From assembly GCF_042492175.1 (NCBI RefSeq), contig NZ_CP170453.1:1860001-1924000 (forward strand): DNA of 64,000 nucleotides, read 5' to 3'. A program made the position numbers and the translations under genes. The stretch's first letter is position 1, and the number at the start of each line of letters is the position of its first letter. Positions 33,383 to 41,893 of the stretch are shown here, piece by piece. Source of the DNA: CAJXSN01 sp947492235 (GTDB lineage: Bacteria > Pseudomonadota > Alphaproteobacteria > Sphingomonadales > Sphingomonadaceae). A model generated the notes under the pieces. That model was not told the origin of the DNA. It did not search any database and saw only the letters and a program-made list of their open reading frames with translations.

Positions 33383-34252
33383 GTGACCGCAGCAGGCTTT
33401 GCCGGGCGCGCTACTGCCATTGACCGCGAGCAGACCCGCGCGCTGCATTATCTGGGCAATTATGTTCGCCGGATGCCGACCAATCTGAAGCGGATGATGG
33501 AGAACGCCTATGACTGGGAGCATTTGCCCTTCGTCCATCCGCAGGCGTTTTCGTCCATCGCGATTGCCGAGGAAGGGCGCTGGGGCTGGCGGGCCGAGGT
33601 GGGTTTGCCCGCAGAGACCGGCGGTGGCACGCAGCTGATCGAGTTGCTGGTCGATCCGGCTGCGGGTTACTGGGCGACGACTGTGGTGGAGGGCCTGGGG
33701 CAGGGCACCCAGATTCACACGCAGGCGCGCGATGTGACAGACGGCGCCGGGGCCGCCGAAGAAATCGAAGTCGATGTCCGGTTCTATCTGCCGCAGGCCC
33801 CCGAAACCGACGAGCAATCCGCAATGATCCTCGGCTATCTGCAAGCGCAATATGCCGGGCTGTACGATCAGGACGAGGCGCTGATGGTGGCGCGACAAGA
33901 GGCGCTCGACAAGACGCGCGATCTTGCGAGTGACCGGGGTTTGCCCGACACGGTCACGCTGGGAGCAGCGAGTGCGCTGGACAAATCGAAGACGCACCGC
34001 GTCGCGCTGGCGCCAGGCGATGTGGCCGTGCGCTTCCACGAGGGCGCATGGATCGCCCACGCCGCCGTGTGCCCGCATTTGCTGGGGCCGCTGGCCGATG
34101 CCCCGATCAAGGACGGCGTGCTGACCTGCCCATGGCACGGCTACTGCTTCCCAGTGGAAGGTGGCCGCGAGGTGGATGGCAAGCCTTGTACGCTGGCGGC
34201 TTCTGCCGTCGTCGCGATTGTCGAGGGAGAATTGCGCATCTCACGAAGATGA
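33383..34252 (+). CDS. Rieske non-haem-iron oxygenase-like protein with swapped domain order
   Basis: 289 residues, GTG start. The C-terminal third is a Rieske [2Fe-2S] domain: VCPHLLGPL (C230-P-H232) and TCPWHGYCF (C249-P-W-H252). The N-terminus carries MMENAYDWEHLPFVHPQAF: N41-x2-D44-x2-H47-x4-H52, the mononuclear-iron motif that in Rieske oxygenases lies after, not before, the Rieske domain. A Asp/Glu-rich helix at 161-178 (YDQDEALMVARQEALDK) resembles the region supplying the third iron ligand. So the protein looks like a permuted Rieske oxygenase. It directly follows hemF; a pathway link is possible but unproven. Cofactor and substrate are not visible. Confidence 0.85.
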   Translation: MTAAGFAGRATAIDREQTRALHYLGNYVRRMPTNLKRMMENAYDWEHLPFVHPQAFSSIAIAEEGRWGWRAEVGLPAETGGGTQLIELLVDPAAGYWATTVVEGLGQGTQIHTQARDVTDGAGAAEEIEVDVRFYLPQAPETDEQSAMILGYLQAQYAGLYDQDEALMVARQEALDKTRDLASDRGLPDTVTLGAASALDKSKTHRVALAPGDVAVRFHEGAWIAHAAVCPHLLGPLADAPIKDGVLTCPWHGYCFPVEGGREVDGKPCTLAASAVVAIVEGELRISRR

Positions 34253-34295
34253 AGGCCCGATGCGACCCGATCAGATAGCGTCTGACGCTGCCAGC

Positions 34296-35126
34296 CTAAG
34301 CGAATATCGCGATTACGCCGCCCGTCGCGAGCTCAATCAGCGCAATTAGGGTCATGCACAGAGTGAACGGAACATTCCGCAGCCGTTCGATCTGAACTTC
34401 GTTCCAGCTCAGGTAGCGGTTGAGAAGCGATAGGATCAGACCGGACGCTACGATCAATATCTGCAGGATCGTCAGGAATATCGACGTCGCGGCATTGTTC
34501 ACGGTCCCATACATGGCAACGAAAACGTACCCTAAGATAGGCAAGCCTAGGAAATGGGTATCGCCGAGGCTTGCAAGCCCTGCGTCCCCCTGCATGCTAA
34601 CAAATGTAAAGGTAGCAGCGAAGAAAAAGAGCGGGGGCAGCAATGAGAGGACGAAATCGAGCAAGAGCCGCGCGACGAACTGCAAGCGTGTTAGACTTTG
34701 AAAATAGAATAGCCTTTTTGTAACGTATATTGAAAAGTAGTCACTTGAAATGAGAATGATGACCGATAAAATGATGAAAATAGCATATCCCGGAATATTT
34801 TCAGCTGTAGGTGGAACCTGTTGGACCAGGACACGTAATCCGCTATCAATGTAGAGCCAGTAGAGCAGTGCCGACATAATTACGGAATATGCAGCCACTT
34901 TGGGTATCGAAATACGATCAATGTCATCCCGACAGGTGAATATCTGCACGATGGATGTGATTACGGCCGATTCGAATTCTCTGGTCGACAAAGCACGGTC
35001 CAGCATGATGAAGTCGCCGACTTTGTCTCTAAGAGGGCGGGGCGCGACTTGATCGAGAAATGCACCCAAGCCGATAAATGAAACGACTTGGGCCAGCAGC
35101 GAAGAATTTATCTGCTCCATCAACAT
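34296..35126 (-). CDS. Orphan multi-pass membrane protein, AT-rich
   Basis: 276 residues with about six hydrophobic segments (VAAYSVIMSALLYWLYI, GYAIFIILSVIILISSDYF, LLLDFVLSLLPPLFFFAATF, FLGLPILGYVFVAMYG, FLTILQILIVASGLILSLL, TLCMTLIALIELATGGVIAI). No family recognised. The coding sequence is strikingly AT-rich: 34681-34800 has 38 G+C of 120 bases (32%), against roughly 60-65% around it. That suggests recent transfer. Start at the ATG of MLMEQINSS; Met3 is possible. No ribosome site stands out. Confidence 0.75.
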   Translation of the reverse strand: MLMEQINSSLLAQVVSFIGLGAFLDQVAPRPLRDKVGDFIMLDRALSTREFESAVITSIVQIFTCRDDIDRISIPKVAAYSVIMSALLYWLYIDSGLRVLVQQVPPTAENIPGYAIFIILSVIILISSDYFSIYVTKRLFYFQSLTRLQFVARLLLDFVLSLLPPLFFFAATFTFVSMQGDAGLASLGDTHFLGLPILGYVFVAMYGTVNNAATSIFLTILQILIVASGLILSLLNRYLSWNEVQIERLRNVPFTLCMTLIALIELATGGVIAIFA

Positions 35127-35216
35127 TGCAAGCGAACCCCGTCAGTCGATCCCGCCCCATTGCTCGGGCAATTTCGCTTACCGTGTCAACCTTGGCTGAT
35201 GACGTTTCGGAAGGGC

Positions 35217-36851
35217 TTAGCTTCCACCCCATCCGGCGTTCTGCGCGCGGTATTCTCCGTAGGCGATCAGGCAGCGCATGAAGCGTTTGTGGAACTGTAC
35301 CGGGTTATCCACGCGGTTATCCACGTCGCGCCACTGGCTGCAGGTCAGGGCTTCGGGGGCGCCGTCTTTCTCCGGATTGGGCAGGGTGTGGGTGAACTCG
35401 GCCACGTCCCGGTCGATCCGCATGAAGTGGAGACATCCCGCTTCATCGCAGGTCGATTGCCCCACCTCCTGTGCCGAGAAGCGATAGACCTGATTGACGA
35501 GGATCTTCTCCGACCCCAGCGCCAGTTCCAGAATGTTCCAGTTCTTGTGCTTTCCGCCGGGGCCGCCATGGGGTGGGAAGGCTTCACACAGTTTGGGGTC
35601 TTCCTTAGGGCATTTGGCCGGGGCCATATTAAGCGTGCCGTTGACGATGGCGTAGATGGTTGGCGGCGGCGCGGAATAGCTGCGATAGTCCTGCCCGCCC
35701 GGCGTGGTGGCCCGCTTGCGGCGCACCTCCATCATCGCGCTGGAGAACATGCCGAACCGGCTGCCCCCGTCGATATACATGGCATTGTCGATGAATACCG
35801 GTGGCGCGGCCATGGGGGTGGAGGAGGAGGCTACGATGGCCTCGACATAGCAATCCTTCCACCGCGCCTTCTGCACCGGATCGGTCGCCGCGACATAGCG
35901 CATGGCCATGTTGCCCAGATCGAACGCGACGCCTTCACCGGTGTCCACATCGGTCGCGCCGACATACAGGCGGCGGCCTTGCCCGTGGCCCATCGCAATC
36001 CGCTCCATGATCGGATCGGACAGAAAATGCTTTAGCCGCCCGCGCAGGGGTACCAGATCGGCAAAGGAACCGCGCCGCAACAGGGTGGGGAAGTTCTTGC
36101 TGGTGATGCGCCCGTCGGTCGGGGTGACGAAGGGGGTGAGCAGCTGTTCCTCAGCCTCGATCGTATAGCCTGCCTTTGCGGACTCTTTGCTTCCTGCGAA
36201 GGCGAAGCTGGCCAGGATCGCTCCGGTGCTGACGCCGGTGACGGTGCGGAATTCGGGTAGCGGGCCGTCCCAGCCTGCCAGAATGCCGGCCCCGAATGCG
36301 CCATTCTCGCTGCCGCCGGACAGCGCCAGCAAGACGTCGGGTGCGCGGCGCATCACTCTGGGCACGGGAGCCGGTTCGGGCGGAGCCATCACCGGGGCAG
36401 GAGCATGTGCGCCATCGCCCGGCTCGCCGGTGACCGGCGGCGTCGGCATGACTGTTGGTGGAGGCGGGGCCGGCGCGGGCTGGGGCGCTGGTGTGCTGAG
36501 CGAACCTTCGATCAGGCGGGCCAGTTCCGATACTGGCTCTTCCTGCACTGCTTGCACAGGTCTTGCGCGGACAACAGGTGCGGCGGCGGGCGCATCGGGG
36601 GACCGGACGCCTTCGACCGGCACGGGCGCCGGGGCTGGCGGTGGTGCTGAGGGTGGTGCTGGGGCCGGGGGCATATTGCTTGCCAGAACCGGAGTGCCCG
36701 GGCCCGGCGGTGCCGTTGCCAGCTTCACCGTGTCGAAGCCGCAGAATTGCGAATTGTCTGTAAACTGTGATGTCTGGCTGCACGCACCAAGGCCCACACC
36801 CGCGAGTACAGCCACGCCGAAGGATCGGCCCCATTTGCGAAATGCTTGCAT
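35217..36851 (-). CDS. Patatin-like phospholipase, lipoprotein
   Basis: 544 residues. Start MQAFRKWGRSFG chosen for the AGGGGA ribosome site upstream and because it gives a lipoprotein signal with lipobox VGLGAC. A long Pro/Ala-rich linker (about residues 45-170) leads to a patatin domain: LALSGGSENGAFGAGILAGW, the nucleophile elbow VTGVSTGAILASF (GxSxG) and the catalytic Asp in MYIDGGSRFG. It should hydrolyse acyl ester bonds of phospholipid at the envelope. Divergent from rel. Confidence 0.9.
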   Translation of the reverse strand: MQAFRKWGRSFGVAVLAGVGLGACSQTSQFTDNSQFCGFDTVKLATAPPGPGTPVLASNMPPAPAPPSAPPPAPAPVPVEGVRSPDAPAAAPVVRARPVQAVQEEPVSELARLIEGSLSTPAPQPAPAPPPPTVMPTPPVTGEPGDGAHAPAPVMAPPEPAPVPRVMRRAPDVLLALSGGSENGAFGAGILAGWDGPLPEFRTVTGVSTGAILASFAFAGSKESAKAGYTIEAEEQLLTPFVTPTDGRITSKNFPTLLRRGSFADLVPLRGRLKHFLSDPIMERIAMGHGQGRRLYVGATDVDTGEGVAFDLGNMAMRYVAATDPVQKARWKDCYVEAIVASSSTPMAAPPVFIDNAMYIDGGSRFGMFSSAMMEVRRKRATTPGGQDYRSYSAPPPTIYAIVNGTLNMAPAKCPKEDPKLCEAFPPHGGPGGKHKNWNILELALGSEKILVNQVYRFSAQEVGQSTCDEAGCLHFMRIDRDVAEFTHTLPNPEKDGAPEALTCSQWRDVDNRVDNPVQFHKRFMRCLIAYGEYRAQNAGWGGS

Positions 36852-36986
36852 CGATCGCTTTCCCCTGAAGTGGTTCGGGCGACCCGTTTTTCTTTTGCGC
36901 GTACCCGTCTTGTTACTGCTGCACAATCGCCGCGGGCGCTTTTTGCATTGCAAATTTGCGCTACGCGGTCACATCATGAAAACAGG

Positions 36987-39080
36987 ATGTTGCGCCAGTA
37001 CGAACTTGTCGAGCGGGTCAAGGATTACGACCCCGACGCCGATGAGGCGATGCTCAACCGTGCCTATGTCTATACGGTGCAGAAACACGGCACTCAGAAA
37101 CGCGCCAGCGGCGATCCGTATTTCAGCCATCCGGTAGAGGTCGCCGGGCTGATGACCGATCTGAAGCTGGATCAGGCCACCGTGATGACCGCGCTGCTGC
37201 ACGACACGGTCGAAGACACGCTGGCGACCATTGAGGATATCGAGAAGAATTTCGGGGCCGATGTGGCGCGGCTGGTCGATGGCGTGACCAAGCTCAGCAA
37301 GATCGAGCAGATGCCGGAGAACGAGCGCGCGGCGGAGAACCTGCGCAAGTTCCTGCTCGCCATGTCGGAAGACATCCGCGTGCTGCTGGTGAAGCTGGGC
37401 GACCGGCTGCACAACATGCGCACGCTGCACTTCATCAAGAAGGAGGAGAAACGTCAGCGGATCGCGCGCGAGACGCTGGATATCTATGCTCCGCTGGCGG
37501 AGCGGATCGGCATGTATGAATATATGCGCGAAATGCAGGCGCTGGCGTTCGAGCATCTGGAGCCGGAGGCGCATGCGACAATCACCGGGCGGCTGGGACA
37601 AATCCGCGAGCAGGACGGAGCACAGGTCGATTCCATTGCGCTGGCGATCAAGCAGGCGCTGGCTGAGGCAGGGCTACAAGTGGAAGTGCACGGGCGCGAG
37701 AAACAGCCCTATTCCATCTGGAAGAAAATGGCTGAGCGGCATGTCCATTTCGATGCCATCACGGACATTTTCGCCTTCCGCGTGCTGACCGAAAGCCAGG
37801 AGGATTGCTACCGCGCGATGGGCATATTGCACACCACGTGGCAGTTCATTCCCGGGCGGTTCAAGGACTACATCTCCACGCCGAAAAACAACGGCTACAA
37901 ATCGCTCCACACCTCGCTGATCTTCGACAAATCGATGCGTGTCGAGGTGCAGATACGCAGCCAAGAAATGCACCGGACCAACGGGTTCGGACTGGCTGCG
38001 CACTGGGCCTACAAACAAGCCGACGATCATGACGGGCAGGTGGCGTGGCTGCGCGATCTGATCGAGATCGTCGATGCCAGCCATGATGCAGAGGAGCTGC
38101 TCGAGCACACGCGGATGGCGATCTATCAGGATCGCATCTTCGCCTTCACGCCCAAGGGGGCGCTGTTCCAGTTGCCCAAGGGCGCGACGCCAGTTGATTT
38201 CGCCTTTGCCGTGCATACCGATCTGGGTGCGCAGACGGTGGGGGCCAAAATCAACGGACGGCACATGCCGCTGCGCACCGTGCTCAACAATGGCGACGTG
38301 GTGGAGATTCTGAAAGCTGACGCTGCCGAGCCGCAAATGGCGTGGCTGGGGCATGTGGTGACGGGCAAGGCGCGCGCTGCGATCCGCCGGGCCGTGCGTC
38401 TGAAAGAGCGCGAGGAAATTGCCGCGCTGGGCCGCAAACTGTTCGAGGATATCGCCGACCGTGTGCCGGCCAAGATTGGCAAGAAGGCTCTGCGCGCGGC
38501 GGTCAAGCGGCTGGAGATGGAGGACGAGGACGATCTGATGCACGCCATCGGTGCGGCCAAGATCGAGGACCGCGCGGTGATGGAGGCGCTGGTGCCGGGC
38601 TGCACCGAGAGCATCGAGGAAGGCGACGCCGAATGGACTCGGCGCGACCGGGCGATCTCGATCCGCGGCCTGACGCCGGGGGTCGGGTTCAAACTGGCGG
38701 AATGCTGCCACCCCGTGCCGGGCGACCGGATTGTCGGCCTGCGCCGCCCGAATGACAGTGTGGAAGTGCACGCCATCGATTGCCTGACGCTGGCCAGCGG
38801 GATCGATAATGACTGGCTCGATCTGCAATGGGACAAGGACAGTCAGGGCGCCTACGGCATGCTGCGGGTCACTCTGTATGACCGGATGGGGACGCTGGCT
38901 GAAATGGCGGGCATCTTTGCCAAGAACCACGTGAATGTCCGCAGCCTGCAGCAGACCCAGCTGGACCATCCTTTCACCAGCTACGAGATCGAGCTGGAAG
39001 TGCAGGATCTGGCGCATCTGACGCGTATTCTCAGCGCGCTGCGGGCGAGTGATGCTGTGGCGCAGGCGGATCGCGGGTGA
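36987..39080 (+). CDS. rel: Bifunctional (p)ppGpp synthetase/hydrolase
   Basis: 697-residue RelA/SpoT homologue that makes and degrades (p)ppGpp. Domains: HD hydrolase with LLHDTVEDT (H72-D73) near residues 30-180; synthetase around residues 230-340 (GREKQPYSIWKKMAERHVHF, FKDYISTPKNNGYKSLHTS); TGS at ~385-450 (FAFTPKGALFQLPKGATPVDF); C-terminal ACT ~625-695 (YGMLRVTLYDRMGTLAEMAG). The HD motif is intact, so both activities are expected. ATG at MLRQYELVER; the ribosome site is weak. Its TGA overlaps the GTG of the following VOC gene. Confidence 0.96.
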   Translation: MLRQYELVERVKDYDPDADEAMLNRAYVYTVQKHGTQKRASGDPYFSHPVEVAGLMTDLKLDQATVMTALLHDTVEDTLATIEDIEKNFGADVARLVDGVTKLSKIEQMPENERAAENLRKFLLAMSEDIRVLLVKLGDRLHNMRTLHFIKKEEKRQRIARETLDIYAPLAERIGMYEYMREMQALAFEHLEPEAHATITGRLGQIREQDGAQVDSIALAIKQALAEAGLQVEVHGREKQPYSIWKKMAERHVHFDAITDIFAFRVLTESQEDCYRAMGILHTTWQFIPGRFKDYISTPKNNGYKSLHTSLIFDKSMRVEVQIRSQEMHRTNGFGLAAHWAYKQADDHDGQVAWLRDLIEIVDASHDAEELLEHTRMAIYQDRIFAFTPKGALFQLPKGATPVDFAFAVHTDLGAQTVGAKINGRHMPLRTVLNNGDVVEILKADAAEPQMAWLGHVVTGKARAAIRRAVRLKEREEIAALGRKLFEDIADRVPAKIGKKALRAAVKRLEMEDEDDLMHAIGAAKIEDRAVMEALVPGCTESIEEGDAEWTRRDRAISIRGLTPGVGFKLAECCHPVPGDRIVGLRRPNDSVEVHAIDCLTLASGIDNDWLDLQWDKDSQGAYGMLRVTLYDRMGTLAEMAGIFAKNHVNVRSLQQTQLDHPFTSYEIELEVQDLAHLTRILSALRASDAVAQADRG

Positions 39081-39436
39081 GTGTAATTGGTATCGATCAT
39101 GTGCAGTTGGCCATTCCCGAGGGTGGCGAGAGTACTGCGCGGGAGTTCTTTTGCGGGCTGCTAGGCTTTGCGGAAGTGCCCAAGCCGGCCAATCTCTCGC
39201 CCAGCGGCTGCTGGCTGACCAGCGGCGCGGTGGCTTTGCATATCGGTGTCGATACGGACTTTCGCCCGGCGACCAAGGCGCACCCAGCGTTTCTGGTCGA
39301 TGATCTGGCTGCCCTGCGTGAGCGGCTGGAGGCGGCGGGCTGCGAAACGCGCGATGACAAGCCGGTGGAGGGGTATGAGCGCTTCTTCACCAGCGATCCG
39401 TTCGGCAACCGGATCGAGCTGATGCAGAAGGTGTAA
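39077..39436 (+). CDS. VOC-family (glyoxalase/dioxygenase fold) protein
   Basis: 119 residues, GTG start overlapping the rel stop by four bases. Paired beta-alpha-beta-beta-beta repeats: IDHVQLAIPEGGESTAREFF with a ligand His and FTSDPFGNRIELMQKV with Glu, a usual VOC metal-ligand arrangement. Likely binds a metal and a small organic substrate; no specific reaction can be named. Confidence 0.9.
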   Translation: MSVIGIDHVQLAIPEGGESTAREFFCGLLGFAEVPKPANLSPSGCWLTSGAVALHIGVDTDFRPATKAHPAFLVDDLAALRERLEAAGCETRDDKPVEGYERFFTSDPFGNRIELMQKV

Positions 39437-39524
39437 AGATCGGCGGAATTGGTTGCGGATACGGCGCAGTCTCTGATGGTTGGGCGCTGCGCACAAACGT
39501 AGTGTGACCCTGGCCCCTAACCTA

Positions 39525-39613
39525 TCGTCACCCCGGCCCCCCAAGCCGGGGCCCAGCTTACTTCGGGCGCAGCGCAAGAAAAGCTGGGCCCCGGATCAAG
39601 TCCGGGGTGACGA
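39525..39613. repeat. REP-like inverted repeat
   Basis: Left arm 39525-39559 begins TCGTCACCCCGGCCCC and ends GGGGCCCAGCTT; right arm 39581-39613 begins AAGCTGGGCCCCGGATC and ends CCGGGGTGACGA. The outer 12 and inner 12 bases are reverse complements and each arm has its own hairpin. Shares CGTCA/GTCC(C) ends with the elements at 8191 and 9441. It occupies most of the 205-base gap after the VOC gene; the rest shows nothing. Confidence 0.75.
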
Positions 39614-39641
39614 GGATTGTTGGGAATTCAGAAGGGCTCTC

Positions 39642-39959
39642 TCAAAGCAATTCCAACTCCACCACGACCGCATCGCCTTCCGCCAAATCCTCGGCGCGCA
39701 TGACCTTCTTGCTGACCAGCAGCACCCACTCGGCTTGTTTGGCCTGCGGAAACACCGAAGTCTTCCACCGTGTCCCGCCAATCCGCGCAAACACCTTCAC
39801 CGAACCGAATCCCCGCCGCGCGCCGGTCTCCAGCCGCTCGATCCGCGCGTGCATCGCCACTTGCTCCGCCACATCGCCGGTCAGCGTGACCAGGTGATAG
39901 GTCCCCCGCTCCCCCTGCCAACGGGTGAGGGGCAGGGTGGCGCTAAGCGTTTCGCTCAT
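39642..39959 (-). CDS. DUF1905 domain protein
   Basis: 105 residues (MSETLSATLPLTRWQGERGT). The hydrophobic beta-barrel-like pattern (YHLVTLTGDVAEQVAMHAR, FGSVKVFARIGGTRWKTSVF, EWVLLVSKKVMRAEDLAEGD) matches the DUF1905 family, in which an alpha/beta barrel of unknown ligand is common. Its ATGA start overlaps the stop of the cyclophilin gene by four bases, so it is coupled to it. No function assigned. Confidence 0.8.
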   Translation of the reverse strand: MSETLSATLPLTRWQGERGTYHLVTLTGDVAEQVAMHARIERLETGARRGFGSVKVFARIGGTRWKTSVFPQAKQAEWVLLVSKKVMRAEDLAEGDAVVVELELL

Positions 39960-40963
39960 TCGGCGACCGGGGCGGCAACCCGCCGGACAGGCACCGGGAT
40001 GTTGCAGATATCCGCGCCACCTGCTGGCTCGATAAACCACGGGTCGCGTCGGTTCGCGCGGGCATCGGCGTATTTACGAAAAGCTCGCTTCTTAGTGGAC
40101 AAAAACTCAAGCCTTGGCTGTTCTGCAATCGGGAGGTCACTGGCTAGCCTCACCCATCGAACCGGGACGCGCTTTGTCACATCCGCATAGAAGCCTAAGG
40201 CTCCTTTCCCTCGTGGAAGAGAAGATAGGTGCTCGATACCTTCAACCACTCTGCCAACTACTCCGATATTGCGGTCAAGATGCCTCGGCGCATGGCCAAT
40301 GACCGTGTAAAGTTCCGCGCCGGACCCAGCATCCGGAGAATAGCCGCGCCCGACTCCAACTGTGCCGTAACAGTGGACAGGCCATATCTCGTCGCTGTCG
40401 GAAGCGACCGGCCATCCTGCAACAAAACCTGCGTCGGGTGCATACGCGTCCTCGGAACGAATCTCGTGCAGACCCCAATCAACCCTCACTCTTGGCATTG
40501 CGGTGTAGCCGTATAGCCGGTTGCCGCCGATAGAATGCTGGTCCCGGTTCTTGTCTTCGACATAATCCGAACTGCGGGTATTTTTCAGCCCCTCCGGCAG
40601 CGGCTTCGCCTCACCCTCCGCTTCCGGGTTGTCGACATTGGGATCGCCCCACTGGACGACGTAATTGTCCTGCACGCGGTTGATGCTGATGCCGTCATAC
40701 CAGCCTGTGCGGACGAGGGTGCGGATGTTCTCGACCCAGCCTTGGCTGAAAGGCGGCGGCATGAGTTGGATTACGACTTGGCGCTCGTTGCCTTGCACGT
40801 CCGGGGCGAGGGTCATCACCAGCAGGTCCTCCGCCGGGATCGCGACCCAGTCGGAGGCTTTTGCGCTCTCGACGATCTGGTTCGGGGATGGCGCGGGATC
40901 GTCTTGGGCCGACGCGGGTATAGTCAGGGCGAGGGCGAGGGGGGCGGCGAGAAGACGTTTCAT
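39956..40963 (-). CDS. Secreted peptidyl-prolyl isomerase (cyclophilin type)
   Basis: 335 residues. Signal peptide MKRLLAAPLALALTIPASAQ, then a cyclophilin fold: FSQGWVENIRTLVRTGWYDG, ISINRVQDNYVVQWGDPNVD and ELYTVIGHAPRHLDRNIGVVG. The family core is stretched by insertions with acidic and Arg-rich parts, so it is longer than the usual ~170-residue domain. Probably periplasmic prolyl isomerisation; whether the active-site residues are kept I cannot verify. Coupled to the DUF1905 gene. Confidence 0.85.
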   Translation of the reverse strand: MKRLLAAPLALALTIPASAQDDPAPSPNQIVESAKASDWVAIPAEDLLVMTLAPDVQGNERQVVIQLMPPPFSQGWVENIRTLVRTGWYDGISINRVQDNYVVQWGDPNVDNPEAEGEAKPLPEGLKNTRSSDYVEDKNRDQHSIGGNRLYGYTAMPRVRVDWGLHEIRSEDAYAPDAGFVAGWPVASDSDEIWPVHCYGTVGVGRGYSPDAGSGAELYTVIGHAPRHLDRNIGVVGRVVEGIEHLSSLPRGKGALGFYADVTKRVPVRWVRLASDLPIAEQPRLEFLSTKKRAFRKYADARANRRDPWFIEPAGGADICNIPVPVRRVAAPVAE

Positions 40964-41275
40964 GTGCGGCTTTTTGTCACGGTAGCAACGCCGCGCCTAG
41001 GGGTGAGGAAGGAGTTTTTGTCTTCGGCCTGCGGGCGGGGCGCGTCCGCGCCCCTTGCTTCCTCGCTCATGCGCCCTGACGGGCGCGTCGCTGCGGGCGG
41101 CCGGTCGGCCTTGCGAAACCTATCGGTTTCGCGACATTTCAGGCCATCAGTCTCGCTGCGGAGCTCGGTCGGCGTCTAGCCGACCGCAAGGGCGACCGCC
41201 CGCCCGCAGGTGCTCGACGCGAAGCGTCGAAACAGCACCGAGGACGAACCGACGAAGGTCGGTTCGAAAAGCAAA
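40964..41275. repeat. 312-base gene-free gap filled with palindromic repeats
   Basis: No credible gene. A 25-26 base unit occurs in opposite orientations: 41091-41115 (starts CTGCGGGCGGCCGGTCGGCC) and 41184-41209 (starts CCGCAAGGGCGACCGCCCGC), differing at two of 25 positions after inversion. The 12816 repeat is the other copy. Further small palindromes: GCGCGTCCGCGC, GCGCCCTGACGGGCGC, GAAACCTATCGGTTTC, TCGACGCGAAGCGTCGA, CCGACGAAGGTCGG. It resembles a BIME-type cluster. Confidence 0.7.
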
Positions 41276-41677
41276 CTAAACCCCATCCTCCAGCGCATGC
41301 ATGTCCTCGTCGCTCAGCCCGAAATGGTGGCCGATTTCGTGGATCACCACATGCGCTACCAGATGCTCCAGCGTCTCGTCCCCGCGCTCGGCCCATTCGT
41401 CGAGGATCGGGCGGCGATAGAGATATACGGTGGGCGGCATCCGGCCCGATTGTTCTATGCTGCGCTCCGTCAGTGCCTCGCCTTCATACAGGCCCGTCAG
41501 AGCGAAGGGATTGTCGATCCCGAGATCGTCCAGCACCTCCTGCGCGGCAAAGTCTTCCACCTTGAACACCACGTCGTGCATCTGCTCGCGGAACACCTGT
41601 GGCAGGCGGGCCATCGCGGCGCGGCCCATGCGCTCCATTTCGGCCAGAGTGCAGGGGGTCCCGATGGTGCGGCTCAT
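41276..41677 (-). CDS. Metallopeptidase family protein (minigluzincin, DUF1025 type)
   Basis: 133 residues with the zincin motif VIHEIGHHFGLSDEDMHALE: H-E-x-x-H plus downstream Asp/Glu. This small cytoplasmic family is widespread in alphaproteobacteria; no substrate is known. ATG start; it is upstream of tRNA-Ser on the other strand. Confidence 0.88.
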   Translation of the reverse strand: MSRTIGTPCTLAEMERMGRAAMARLPQVFREQMHDVVFKVEDFAAQEVLDDLGIDNPFALTGLYEGEALTERSIEQSGRMPPTVYLYRRPILDEWAERGDETLEHLVAHVVIHEIGHHFGLSDEDMHALEDGV

Positions 41678-41790
41678 TATGTTCAGCTAGATGCGCGAGG
41701 CTTGCAGTGCAATGCCATCACCGCTAAGCGCGCGCCTTCCATGACGAACGCCCTTCGCCGCTGTGCCGGGGGCCGTGCAGACTGGAATGC

Positions 41791-41880
41791 GGAGACGTGG
41801 CCGAGTGGTCGAAGGCGCACGCCTGGAAAGTGTGTAAAGGGGCAACTCTTTCGTGGGTTCGAATCCCACCGTCTCCGCCA
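41791..41880 (+). tRNA. tRNA-Ser (anticodon GGA)
   Basis: 90-base tRNA gene. Acceptor stem GGAGACG / CGTCTCC, discriminator G and an encoded CCA end. The D arm GTGGCCGAGTGGTCGAAGGC, anticodon loop CTGGAAA with GGA at 41825-41827, a long variable arm (tgtgtaaaggggcaactc) typical of class-II serine tRNA, and T arm GTGGGTTCGAATCCCAC. Reads UCC and UCU codons. Confidence 0.97.
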
Positions 41881-41893
41881 TTTACCCAGCCCT

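Noticed and set aside
37674..39017. 447-codon open frame antisense to rel
   Set aside because: The sense strand has HD, synthetase, TGS and ACT domains; the antisense product shows no family motif.
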